64,000 nt of DNA from Marasmius tenuissimus (taxonomy: Eukaryota; Basidiomycota; Agaricomycetes; Agaricales; Marasmiaceae): positions 1,116,001 through 1,180,000 of the forward strand of contig JAQOTA010000050.1 in NCBI GenBank assembly GCA_029532415.1, in the 5' to 3' direction. The notes under the pieces were generated by a model that had not been told where the DNA came from, ran no database searches, and saw only the letters and a list, made by a program, of their open reading frames with translations. Shown piece after piece: positions 24,530-35,999 of the stretch (positions are counted from its first letter, which is position 1; every line of letters starts with the position of its first letter). The translations under genes and the position numbers were made by a program.

Positions 24530-26692
24530 ATGAGCGCCCCGAGCTATTTCACCAATGCCCAAGGCACGATTATAGGACCCCATGCCGACTTGCGAGCTGT
24601 GGCCAGAGACGCAATCACAAACTATAATTCTTACCAGTGTACTCATGCAGAAGACCGAGTCGTTGTGGTGCGTAGAATGCCTTGTTTAGGAATGAGGCCA
24701 ACCAAAACCTCTCTTTAGAACGGGAAAACCTATCGGCGGATCATCGACGGCGACATTGTTTTTCGGCACCAACAGTCATCTGAAGTTATCTCTGTCACCA
24801 TCAAGCCTGAAGGAGGAGTGTCGAAATCATTGGCACCTCAGACAGTCAAGGTCAGAAAGACAACACAAACTGCAGAGGTTGTCGGGTTTGGAGGGATGTT
24901 CACGACAACGACTTTTGAGCCGGCGGACGAGAGTGACGACGGGTTCAAATTGGTGAGCACCGGTCTTGAGAATATCATTGGCACATTGACCTGACTTGAG
25001 TAGGTGTTGGAATGTGCCTTGAAGGCTGCAACATCGCTGCGGTAAGTTGACTAGTCACCTATTGAGGTATCATACAATGATACTGATGACATTTAGGTCA
25101 CCATTGCTCCGTCAGATTTTTGCGCTCAGTGGACCCAATCTATCAACATTAATCGCGCACAATGGTAGGTTTTGTGTTCAGGATTTTGGTTATGGATGCT
25201 GATAGTTTTCAGAACTCGCGGGCGGAGAAGAATACATTGATCAGTTTGAGGGGAAGAATTGGTTTGTATATCATTACCTTCAATATACACATGTATGTTT
25301 AGCCTTTGAGCTTTGTTTCACAGCTGACAGTGAGTGTTTTCAGTGGTTGGCAATCAACTCTTTGCGTGACAATGAGACAGTAGTATTTCCGGTGAGCTCA
25401 CAGTGATTTATAGTATTGGCTAGTTAGTGATAGTGAACAGGTTGCAAGTCGTTGGAGGGATTGGTCAATCAATCCCAAAACTCTGAGTTGGCAGTATGAC
25501 CTGGCTTCTGTTGCCCTCGACCCACCCAGTGAAGCAGCCCTTATACCATACCCCAACAACTTCCCCCCACTTTGCCAAGACACTGTTCGACAACTCAACA
25601 CCGCCGAAATTGTCACCTGCGTTGAGGAATCCCTTGGTGATGTTTTGTGCCTGGTTGCATTATGGGAAGGGAGGTGGCTTGGCAATCTGTCAGGCTATGC
25701 CAAACACGGCTTCTTGACTTTTGGAGCCATTGTTGATGAAAACAAAGATGGAATCCTTGCCCACCTTCCTTCCACTCCTCGCCTTGAGTGGTTTTGCAAG
25801 AGTAGGCATCCTGATGTCAAAGCCAACTTTTCAGGCTCAGGTATGTCTCCCAATCAACTCCAACTTCCTTCTGCTAACTAGTTTTAGTGCCCTGGCGAGT
25901 TGATCTTTCCTTCCAAAAGACTGGCAATTTTCATACACCCCTCACTTTTGGCTGGCGCATTGCAGAGAAGGACCACAACCAACTTCAGGCTGCCTTCCTC
26001 TGCCAGTCTCTTCCCTTCATTGATGACTCTGAGGATGTAGAGAGAGTTAGTAAGTGCCTGCTGAGTCTCACACCTTCCTCATCTGATTCTTCCACCCACT
26101 CAGTTCACATTGATTATGTTGGATTTGAGCTCAAAGCTACCTTCCATCACAACCCCACAACCTCTTCAACACCAGCCTACCTCTTTGTCCCATCTCTCCC
26201 TGTTGAAATCATCAACAACATGCAATGTGTCCAATACCCATTTTCTGGGCCTCTGTTCTACTGGAGCCATGACCCACAAGGAGAGCAGGACATTGCTGAG
26301 GAGAATTGGGAGGAGTTTGGGATTCCCAAGCTGGAGATAAAGGCTTTGGTTGGTACTTATCGGTTGAGTCAGAATTATGACTTTGTCAGAGAATGTCTCA
26401 CATTGGGAGAATATAATCTGGATGGGAGGCAGTATGCACAAGAGCATGGATATCCAGAGCTCATCAATGGCAAGTACCTTTTTCTCCACCTCTGGAATTG
26501 GTGTGAATACTGATTCTTTCCCCAGCTGATCCTCACGATGTTCGCTCTATTCCACTTTCCAGATGGTCAAGGTTCAAGGAGAAGATTAACACGACATCCC
26601 ATCGTCGCAAGGAGAAAGTCAAAGCAAAATTTGAGAAACTGAAGACCCCCTGGTCAAAGGATGGTTCACAGTTGAGAATTTTGGTTACTTAA
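24530..26692 (+). CDS. Family C, copy 1: intact Agaricomycete gene of unknown function
   Basis: About ten exons join without a stop. Exon 1 is 24530-24667 (46 codons) and exon 2 is 24719-24952. Later pieces include S-P-L-L-R-Q-I-F-A-L-S-G-P-N-L-S-T, then V-A-S-R-W-R-D-W-S-I-N-P, then G-Y-A-K-H-G-F-L-T-F-G-A-I-V, then V-P-W-R-V-D-L-S-F-Q-K-T-G, then L-F-Y-W-S-H-D-P-Q-G-E-Q and N-L-D-G-R-Q-Y-A-Q-E-H-G-Y-P-E-L. The N-terminus (A-Q-G-T-I-I-G then D-A-I-T-N) resembles the short N-terminal motif common to many basidiomycete signalling and STAND proteins. The body matches an expanded Agaricomycete family with no assigned role. Intron 26470-26525 is GC-AG. After A-D-P-H-D-V the copy ends in a lysine/arginine-rich tail, unlike C2 and C3. 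No signal peptide or membrane helix is seen. Confidence 0.8.
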
Positions 26693-27009
26693 CTGGACGA
26701 CCTCAGTGCCAGTCCATGGGTACTCTCGCAAACTTGTGTATATATTTCATTCGAGTTTCTCCTGTCTTGTAAACATAGGTATAGTAATTTAATCACTTCT
26801 CTCGAGAGTCGATACGAGTGTACCAGCGAGGTTTCAAATAGGTAACCATAGTTGTCTACGTGGAGCCAGGAGCTCAAGCTCAAGATCTGTTGATAAGACT
26901 TTCAGTGACCTGGAACATCGAATACTTCCGATTTGCGTTGAGATTGCCAAACAACTTCAAAGTGCTCGATGTGCGGTTGTGTCTCCGAGAGGTCTATGAC
27001 CAACCCAGT
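26693..27009. other. C1 3' flank, no gene
   Basis: Downstream of C1 the sequence differs from that after C2 and C3, where a shared segment with taggcctacagac follows. This fits a recombination or replacement at the C1 3' end that also gave it a different C-terminus. No coding signal is visible. Confidence 0.4.
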
Positions 27010-29186
27010 AGATCTTTCTTGATTGTTGCGTGAGGTGGGGGCTATATAATATACTGAAACACAGGATTCCTCCAGTCAGAGGTAACTTGTACGCCATCAT
27101 ACACTACTCTTCCCTTCGCGACTACCTTGTAGATGATGGACACAAGACGCAGGAACGGCATAATGATATGACTGGACAGGAGATGATACCCACTCCACAT
27201 CGGTCGAAGGAAGGTCTGACGGTGCTACTACAAGTGTATAGTCAGGCCAGTACAAAAACAACGACTGCAACAAAACTTACCAGACTCCGGCGACGCCAAC
27301 TAACATAGAGGCGCTCGTGGTAGTCTTTGTACTGCCGCCAACGTTACCGGACACGCAAGAGAGTCCCAAGACGAACATACAGCTCGGTGCAACTGTCGCC
27401 CCCGTTTGAGCAGAGTGCATGAGCCGACGATGCGCTGTACCCAGTATCGTTGGACCAAACCGGCGGCAGGCGATCCTCGCAAAGCCGATAACCTCATCGA
27501 GTACGTCCTATACCCGCAAAGAGTTGTGCTGGTACGGGGCCGCATCGAAGCCAAACCCTTGCACGATGAGAGTGCCGTTGCTACCGAGAAGTGATTGGTC
27601 GATGATGATAAAAGGACAGGCGAGTGAAGACTCACGAGTTGGGTGTCCCGCCCAATGGGAATATTTGCAGAGAAGGATAAGTTGAATCTTCTCGGTGAAT
27701 GGCCCAGATCCATTCGGTGCTTGGAACTAGATTCCAAAGAACCGGCAGTGCCTCTTGATCTCGATCAGAACATCGAGATAACGTGGGTGGTCTTCGTGGG
27801 TGGAACGGTAAATCGAGGGCACGAGGAGTCAACAGTCCTAGTCAGAGAACGATGTCAGGGAGAGTTTATCGACAGAGAAACGATGAAGACGTACCGTATG
27901 AGCGTGCCTGCGACGTTAGCCTAGTCGATCGTCTCGGTGCCGTCGTTGGCGAAGCTATTTTCTTGTCGTTGACCCCGATGCCCCTCGGTGGTGTTGTCGT
28001 GAGCTTGATGACAAGATAGGCGATAGAAGGGAAGACTAAACAAAATGTTAGCCCGGAAAAGAGGTGTTGTCTTGTCACTCACCTCGGTCAGCTATCTCAA
28101 GACAACCCCCAGTCATCAACCATCTTCTTCAGAACCTCAGCTTGACCCGCCAATGTACACTCCGAGTCGAAGGCGCTCTCGGCAACAGCCTCCTGATTTT
28201 GATGACAGCAGGTCGGGCGAGACGTGCTTAGGCGAAATATAGACAGTTTTCTACAGGGAGCTGCTGCCGTGTGGCAGATGCGTATCAAGAATACATCGTG
28301 TAAACGGTCGGAATGAGCCGTTTGCGCGAAAGGGTGACGTTGATGAGTGTACTGACAAGGAGGACTCGAGGTGCAACATATTGTGCGTTCCCCCGTCGTC
28401 TTGCTTGGGTAGGAGTATTGATGTTGGGAAGGTTGGCGTTGTGGATGATTGTGGATATGGGGCCCGGGATACGGTATCGTATGGGTTGGAGTTGGAGTTG
28501 CCTGCAGGAGGTGTTGCAATGATATCCCTTGGTCGAGGCTTTGTGCACCCAATCACCTCAGACGTGTAGCATTATACCGCCAAACTCATGTCATCAACTC
28601 GGGAGCGGGTCGATCGGAGAAAGATCCTTGGGCTCAATATCGTAGTCTTCCTTCCAGACTCGCTCTCAGTCTGGATGGTGTGCCTGCTCTGCAAACTTCC
28701 CAGCCGGTTGATTCCCCTGCTGAGTTACGGCTGTATAGCGAAGTTGGCTGATGATTGACTACACCCAATCAGTGGGGCGCCCTGGATGAACGATGTATTG
28801 GAAACACGAAAAGCTACTGAGTTTCATGGGCGTCGTGACTATCGAGAATGAGCATACAAGCTTACTAGCACCCATTAGTTATTGTTTATGCCTCAAACAC
28901 GTTCTGCGATCTTGTCTGTGTCGTTCTCAGTCTCCGCAGCCTCCATTCCAATTCCCCTGGCAAAAGAGTGCCGGCCGGACACGATGTTTCGGATAGTCTC
29001 GAAGGCTGAACGAGCTGAGAAGATTATATGTTCATGAGGTATAGTGGTGATGGAAGGGAGAAAACGTGGACGGCGAATGTTTGGAACCAAGTCGATGGCA
29101 TTGGTGGTCGAGATGAGAAATCGTTGTTCGCCGAAGCGCCCGTGCTGAGCGGCTTCTTTTTCAACTACCACCACCCCTGGGCTCAT
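27010..29186 (-). pseudogene. Family M, copy 1 (possible membrane protein)
   Basis: From 29186 downward the minus strand shows V-V-V-V-E-K-E-A then G-R-F-G-E-Q-R-F-L. An N-terminal region (28556-28250) contains G-I-S-L-Q-H and, in another frame, L-L-V-S-T-L-I-N-V-T-L-S-R-K-R-L. A mid piece lies at 27832-27640, and a late piece contains G-F-A-R-I-A-C-R-R-F-G-P and S-A-Q-T-G-A-T-V-A-P then L-S-C-V-S-G-N-V-G. Several pieces are hydrophobic, and the last is loosely reminiscent of the multi-pass DUF6533/DUF6534 type membrane proteins abundant in basidiomycetes; I hold that with low confidence. Stops and shifts occur throughout. Confidence 0.4.
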
Positions 29187-31379
29187 TCGGTTTCGCTGAA
29201 CATTGGGTGTGATTCACCCATCTATACCTTATAGGACATTATTAGAGACCTGGATCCAGTAAGTCCGAGTCATGCAGGTATCAGGAAGAAGATGACCCAA
29301 AACTGACGACCGAATTAGCTCTCGCCCATCGCGTCTGGGACGCGTTTCTATCACTGGGAATACACGGCAAAGATCTAATGGTACCCTTTCAAGAGGCTAG
29401 GAGACTACAGATTTGGGCTGAATACGAGTCACGCCGACTCTTCACAGCACCACATCCAGGGCTGGAGGTACGCCTGTCTCGTCTTGGTTTGACTTTTCCC
29501 TCTCAAAGTTTCTATAAGGTAGCAAACAATCGGCTTGCTTTCCCTATCGATACTACTCAACAACATCGGTCATTTTGGGCGTAAGTAAACGCCAGAAAAC
29601 ATTCCAGAATCCGTGCAATCCTCGCCCCCTCTATCCGTACAACCACTCCATCCACAGACACGTCTTGAATGCAAGCTCTGCGTCATTCTCTCCTTTGAAA
29701 GCAATTATATCCACGCCGCCATCTTCTACTCTTCGCTCATTCACTGACCAGCTCTCGCTTTCCTGACGACCAGACGGACCGTTGACGAAAACTTTGGTCT
29801 TCGTTTCGTCCCCTCCACGGTCATCTTCGTGCACTCTTACCACTCACGAACCCCAATATCATGTTCGCGTTCAACTGGTAGCGGTCTCGAACTCTCCTCA
29901 GGCGTCAGTACGAGGCACACTGGCATCCAGGACGGTGGATTGTCTTGACATCTTCTGGGGCTGGAAAGTGTTTGTTGGAATTCGGAGACTCGGAGATGAG
30001 AAATAGGACGTGTTTGTCACCACCAACGGTACAAACCCTCGTTTACCCAACTGCCATCAGCTCCACCCTCTACCGCGTCACCGACGAGTCGAACGGATGC
30101 CATGTTCTCTCCTACTTACCCCTTCTAAAATCCGCTCACAACACCTCCCGAAACTGACGAAACCCGAACAAAATCTCTTCGCCCATATGAACGATCGATA
30201 TCTCGGGCGGATATGGGTGGATTGAGCAAGTTGAGGGTACATCGAGCCCGACGTCGTTTGTCTTGTCTCGCTCGACATGCCTCTGGGTAACCACCTCTAT
30301 TGTACCTTCCGCGGGCATACATCCACATACTTTACCAATACTCGACACCTTGGTAAAACTGTACGCGCCTACGACACCCACATCTCGCAGAGAAATCACC
30401 CATATTCTTCGATTCGACGGGTATGTTAAATCAGGCCTCGTAACGAAGGTGTAGTAGGCCAAAATTGCTAATGCTGGACGGACAATTGGGGGTATGGGGA
30501 GGAAATGAGGGGCTGTCGTAAAGCCGTAAGGTGCGTATGTTACTCTTTCTCATCCGAGCACTCAGTCTGATTCTGAATCCTCTCATAGACACGCCGAGCT
30601 CTCTATCCTCCCCTGTGTTTTTGCTCGCTCCATCGATACCGAAGCCTTTGACCGCGCCCTGTTGGTTCTCAGCTGGACGAAAGGCGAGCTCGTCGTTGCC
30701 AGCAAGGTGGTCAGAGAGCGAACAATGGCACGTTACGACGACCTTTTTGAATGGAATTCTCTGGTCGGACGCACTTTTGGAGGAGAGGGAATAATTGTGC
30801 ACCTGGAATACCGACTTTACTGGCAGGGAGACGGAAGGATATGGTTGAGGGTGGAGATGGGGTCGGAGACAACAGATGTTTTCTCGTCGCACGGAGGGCT
30901 CGTGGTACGTTCCCTCCTTTCTCCTCGGTTTCCAGGCTGTAGCACTAATAACCGTTATATCTGTAGTCCTCCGAAACGGCAAAAGCACAATTTTGAATGC
31001 AATCGTCAACCAGGCAACTACACAACCACCTCGCACCTAGTACCTGGCGGCCGCCACGAGTTTGACGCAACCGAGCCATACTGGGGCGGTCGTAATGACC
31101 GGTGTTCGGGATGTAAGTGACTCTTCCATTGTGGACCTTCTGTGACATACGCTACCTATCCCTCATTTTTCTAGCATACAACGCCTCCAATCCTTCACCC
31201 GTATGACTTGTGAAGAGGGGGATGTTTGGATCCCTCGGTTGGCCGAAGTTTCCTGCACGAGTGCGAGGGGGATGCGTGTATGGTGGATGGGACCTGAGAT
31301 CCTTCTGGACGGCCTTGGGGGGGTTCGCTTCAACGATGTGTCCGCGAACGTGATGACTTGCGATGGTTTGTATACCTAA
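29140..31379 (+). pseudogene. Family A, copy 3
   Basis: This is the most readable A copy. The 5' piece (29140-29230) overlaps the 5' end of M1 on the opposite strand. Exon 2 (29317-29468) matches A1 closely (A-H-R-V-W-D-A-F-L-S-L-G). The segment 30590-30904 is a long clean stretch with L-S-I-L-P-C-V-F-A-R-S-I-D-T-E, L-V-L-S-W-T-K-G-E-L-V-V and H-L-E-Y-R-L-Y-W-Q-G-D-G-R-I-W-L. The final exon (31176-31379) carries E-E-G-D-V-W-I-P-R-L-A-E-V. Frame changes in 29580-30460 make it unlikely to give a full protein. I recognise no domain. Confidence 0.5.
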
Positions 31380-31729
31380 GTATGTAGACCAGACTGCCTC
31401 GCACTGTAGTTATATTCCGGTTTCCCTTGCACCCGGTCTGACGCTCTGTACCAAAAATTTGATTTGCCCTCAGGCCGACACTTTGGTTTCTTATTCCGTC
31501 TAAGTATTCATTTCGTCACAATTCATCTCCCGCCCTGCCCTTTCCCGCCATTTCAAGACGTCATGTGGGTCCATGTCGAAGTGACGCCCACAAGTTGGTA
31601 TTGGAACTCGGGAGCAGCTCTTGACTCAAACTCCGTGTTCTCCTTCAGCTCTTACTCATAGCGTGTAGACCCAGAACAGTACCCCGGGATGGCTCGGTGA
31701 GGGTGGGGAATGAGACAAATTTCTGTTGA

Positions 31730-32110
31730 AGTTCGGACGGGGGACGTCCGTGGACCGCGATCGTGAGAACTTGTTGTTCATCAAAACGCCTGGTGGTCGC
31801 AGCTTTCTCTTTCAAGAATCGATTGCAACCATCACGATCAGACAACCTCCAGTTTCGCTGAACGCTGGACGAAACTAACCCGAATGAATCTCGAACGGAA
31901 TAATAAACACGCCTGGCTCAAAGTTGTAAGTTAAAACATCGACAAGAATACGACTTATTCCTCACTGACTTTGGATTTAGATTTCCTGCATTGCGTCCTA
32001 CTGCCTCTAGGACGCATTTATATGGCCGGGAGTACACAGAAAAGACAGAAAAGACCCTCATGACGCCCTTTCGAGACCTGGAAGACTAGGGATGAGCCGA
32101 ACATGGATCA
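31730..32110 (+). pseudogene. Family A, copy 4, truncated to its 5' end
   Basis: Only the first two A pieces are present: D-R-E-N-L-L-F-I-K-T-P-G-G-R then F-A-E-R-W-T-K-L-T-R-M-N-L-E-R, the donor gtaagtt at about 31926, and a second piece with Y-T-E-K-T. The similarity then stops at about 32110, where family M sequence on the opposite strand starts. The A gene was therefore cut by a rearrangement. Confidence 0.45.
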
Positions 32111-33325
32111 CGAAGCTTCAAATCACGAACGTACAGCGAGACTAACACAGTCGAGATTCGACAACCTGAAGAAGACTCGTTGGGTACGCCGGGCTTATCG
32201 GAACCGCAACCAACGTGGGTGATCTGCATAACTGGAAACGACGATTTGAGAGGGCTTTTGTCGTCGAGGAGCCACTGGGTCTGTTCGGGGAAAGATGTCA
32301 GGCAAGTTCGTTGGTGGTTGGAGAGAGAACGCACACACACCGGTGTATGAGCGTAACGGCAACGGACGAAGAGATGGACTATCGAGGAAGGCACAACGAG
32401 ACATTCTCAAGTGGCTGAGGGTAGAGAACGTTAGCCCCCAGACGAAAGTGCTGCCTCGCCATGGCGCACCTCTGTCAATTACCCAAGACGACCCCGTTCA
32501 TCATCTACCTTCAGCCCGACGGCGATGCCGTTGATATCCACCAAAATTCTCGCCCATGACCCTTGGGTATTCGATACCAGGAAGTCGAGCGGGAGGGAGA
32601 AGTTCCGGTGTAAGAATTTCTGTGGCTTGAACGTTTGATACATGATTGTGAAGATGTATCACGCGTCGGAAACGAGTCCACCGCGTTAGAACAGTCGACC
32701 GTTGGCCGGAGAACTACTTGAGGTACTATGAATCGCGTAGCTTCCTGTCGTCCCGTGCAAGTGATAGAACTGATATTCGGTGATGTGAATATGGAACCAG
32801 AATCTGTGAGAGCGTTCGATGGAGATTCTTTCGAGCCCAGATCGTCAATCAAGAGTGGATCAAGCAGGCGGCCATCGAGACACGTAGAGAACTACTGATG
32901 TCGATGAGTACTTGAGCATATTCAGCCGTGTTTATCGAGAATACACAGACAGACTGACCTATAGGCCACTTTCAAACCCGAGTCATGTCCTTCAATCTCG
33001 TCTATCCGTGTCCGCTCATCCACGAGTCCTACCGGCCATTCCATTGTCGACTCCATTCCAATTTTCAATGAGATGGTCATGGCACTGGTTAGACCGACGT
33101 TGCGAATGGACTTGAACGAATCGAGTAGAATATGTTGTTATGAGGTACGATATTGGTGAAAGAATGGAGGTGTGAACGAGAAGTGTTCTGAGCTATGATT
33201 GATGGTGGTGGTTGAGGCCGAGAAATCGTTCTCCGTCGAAGCGCCCGTGACATCATAGTTTCTTTTTCAACCACCACGACTGGACATCCTTCGATTTCGC
33301 TGAACGTCGCGTGCAATTCACTCAA
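32111..33325 (-). pseudogene. Family M, copy 2, shortened
   Basis: The 5' end (33325 down) has E-I-E-G-C-P-V-V-V-V-E-K-E and R-R-T-I-S. The open frame 32852-32511 covers the equivalent of the M1 28.5-28.1 kb region. The C-terminal pieces found in M1, M3 and M4 are missing, and the copy abuts the truncated A4. It is clearly nonfunctional. Confidence 0.4.
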
Positions 33326-35114
33326 ACATAACTTATATGGGATTGTCGACGATTCTCGCCTAGACTCGAGCTGTGAGTAAAATAATCGACTAGAACACGC
33401 CCTAGTGTTTTCTGACTTTAGACTTGGCTCTCCTTCAGCGTGTCTTATCGACCCCAGGACGGAGGTACGGCTGTCTTTTTTTATCTGAGTTTGCTTCTCA
33501 AGTCTTCCGATGTAGGATCGCTAGAAGCGGCTTCCAAAGTTGAACAATCCTCTCTTTCCCCTCCAATACCAACATCAATCGAATCAGGCGCAGAAAACAC
33601 AGGAAAACCTTCCATTCCGTCTTCGCCTCTATCAGTACAACACCCTCCTCCGATGACGCGTCATCCAACCTTTTCTCGGTCTCCGCACCCGATTCGAATG
33701 CAAGCCTCCCTCACACAACGCAGTAGTCGTATCGTTATCCCCGTCGTCTTCTCCTCCGTCGCTCGGTGGCCAGACTTCGCTTTCCTGACCACTAGATGTA
33801 CCATCGGCGAGAATCCTGGTTTCGAGTCTGCCGTCTACTCCACACCCACGATTGCATTTGACTGGTAGTGGCCTCGAGATCCCCCCTGGCCTCAATAGAA
33901 GACACGCTGGCAGTCTGGGTGGTGCATCGTCTGGATATTTGCCGGGGCTGGCAGGCCTTTGCTCAAGTCTGGCGACAGAAAATATGTGTTCGTTGCCGTC
34001 GACGATGCAAACCCCCGTCTGGCTAACTTTCATCTGCATTCAACAGCGGCGTCGACAACGAAGACGATGTCGAGTGGATGCCACGTTTCCGCCCTATTCC
34101 CAAAGCGTCCTCTACCTATCTCGCCCTGGGCATATCTCCCCTTTTACCGGCACCCAACATCGCGATAAAACCGTCACACATCTCCGACGCTCTATCGTCA
34201 TCACGACACCCCAATTCGACGGGTGCATGTATCCAACCGGACGCTTGTAGTTACGAGGAAGATTTCGTGGGCCAAGTCTGTTCTTATGAGACAGACGATT
34301 GGGGTGCTAGATCGGGTGTGAGGGTGAAGGGAGCTTAGGTACGTGACTCTCTTTCATCCGAGAACTCAGTGTGATCTTGACTTCTCTCGTAGCCACCCAG
34401 AGCTCTGTCTCCTCTCCCAAGTTTCTTAACCCGCCTCGTCGATACCAACGCCTTCGACCACATCGTGTTGCTTCTCCGTGGGACAGAAAGCCGTCTCATT
34501 CCCGGTGGGAAGATGGCCAGGGAGAGCAAAAGCTCTTGCGTTGCATCGACCGTTTCGAGTGAAGTTCCGTGGTTGGACGTTCTTTCGGAAGGGGAAAGGG
34601 AAGGGGGGGGGGGGGGGGGGGGTTATCCGCAACTGGACTGCCGATCGTACGAGTGGAGGAGTAGGAGGATATGGTTGGGTGCAGATGGGTTTGGAGATGA
34701 CGGTTTCTCTCGTCAGATAGAGGGCTCTCGGTACTTTCTCTCTTCTTCTCGGCGTCTATGCTGTCATGTTGATTACCGGCGTATTCGTAGTTCCCCCGAA
34801 CGAGCGTCAATCCGACGACTGTACGGTTAGCATCTGTCATGGTCTCGTATTCTTGAGCTCTGTTGAGCAGTCCAAGGTCGTAGTGAACGGTGTTCGTGCT
34901 CGTCAGTGACTCTTCCTTTCCTCCCTCATATACCCTAATGAAATCTTTTGTCTCGCTACTCAGCCCACAAGGTCTCCTCCCACACCCCTCCGATACCCAT
35001 ATCCTCCTCAAGCTGGGTCGAGAATTGCATTCAACAGATGGAGACTTAGACTTCATTAGACAGCCTAAGGCTGGTCCACATCGAGAATGTAAAGTGAACT
35101 TAGTGATTGCATAG
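33240..35114 (+). pseudogene. Family A, copy 5
   Basis: The 5' piece reads F-F-F-N-H-H-D-W-T-S-F-D-F-A-E-R-R-V-Q-F-T, one of the best-preserved versions, followed by a stop. Intron donor gtgagta is at about 33370. The middle (33660-34250) has the recurring V-F-V-A-V-D-D-A-N-P-R-L-A-N-F block. A run of 20 G at 34603-34622 sits inside the copy. The last exon (34960-35114) contains S-D-T-H-I-L-L-K-L-G-R-E-L, equivalent to the final exon of A6 and A7. Confidence 0.45.
34603..34622 (+). repeat. 20-nt poly-G run
   Basis: An uninterrupted G homopolymer interrupts the coding-like frame of A5. The exact length is sensitive to sequencing error. Confidence 0.9.
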
Positions 35115-35999
35115 CCCAGTAGACTCTGTGCCTGTATCCCGTCCCTTCCACTCGGTCTGAGTAATCACTCAACAGCCTGTAGTCTACCGTCAGGCCTCTG
35201 CACTAGTTCTAATCCTTCTACTTTGAGGTGTCATTCTGATTTTGTTACAGTCCCTCTCCCAATGTTCCATGTCATCATATGGGTCCCTCGAAGCGGCGCC
35301 CACAAGTCGGTGTTGAGAGTATCTGTTAACTCGGGTATATGATTTTCGCTCGGCTTTTCGCACACAATCATGGATTGATCCAAATTAGAACCGTACTACC
35401 GGATGGCTCGGCATGGATGTGGTGATCTTTTGGAAGGACAAGGGATAATCTGCGGTCTGGTGTGGGGCGGGGAGACGCTAAAGGGCCAAAATAAGGTCAG
35501 ATATATTTCTTGGCTCAGGAACAATGCAAGAAATGGAAGCGAAGTTGGAGGAAATGTGCGTGTTTCAATTCAGAGTGCAACAAAGATCCCTCAGTGAAGG
35601 TGGCAGCCAGGCCGTGGAATAGGCACGCAAAGACCGAAGGCAGCAGACCGAAGGCAGCAGACGGAGACAAACTCACATCGTCTTTCTATAACTAAGTCCC
35701 CCGAAAAATGCTCGAGGTTCGGAGTCGGTATCTCCATTCTTGACTCAACTACTCTCCTCGCCGTCAATAGCGGCACCCTTTCTTGTTGCTTGCATGATAT
35801 CGGGTACGGTTATCGCAAGAGGTAGGTTGCCGTAGGGTAAATCTTTTGAAGCACTGCGACGCTTTCCGGATGATATAACGAGACTCAGAGGACGAGGGGA
35901 AAAAAAGGAGAAATCACGACAGGTACTGTGTAGCATCCGAGTCCGAGAACGGATAGCAACTTTAGAGATGTATATACCATCCACGTCGTCCAACGGCTC
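35115..35999. other. A5 trailer and spacer before B2
   Basis: The segment holds the conserved A trailer (about 35210-35310) and then sequence resembling 21250-21770 and 55560-56060, the region between A and B in the other cassettes. No independent gene is seen. Confidence 0.35.

Noticed and set aside
27010..29186. Naming family M as a DUF6533/DUF6534 membrane protein
   Set aside because: Only loose similarity in one late hydrophobic block, in copies that are all frame-broken. Mentioned as a possibility but not used as the call.
30905..31000. A P-loop-like string (V-L-R-N-G-K-S-T) in family A
   Set aside because: The frame giving N-G-K-S-T is not in phase with the preceding clean exon after removing the apparent intron, and the G-x4-G-K spacing is absent. 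The same string is not open in the other copies.
34603..34622. Poly-G run as a designed gap or regulatory G-quadruplex
   Set aside because: A pure homopolymer within a pseudogene is more simply a slippage product or sequencing length error.
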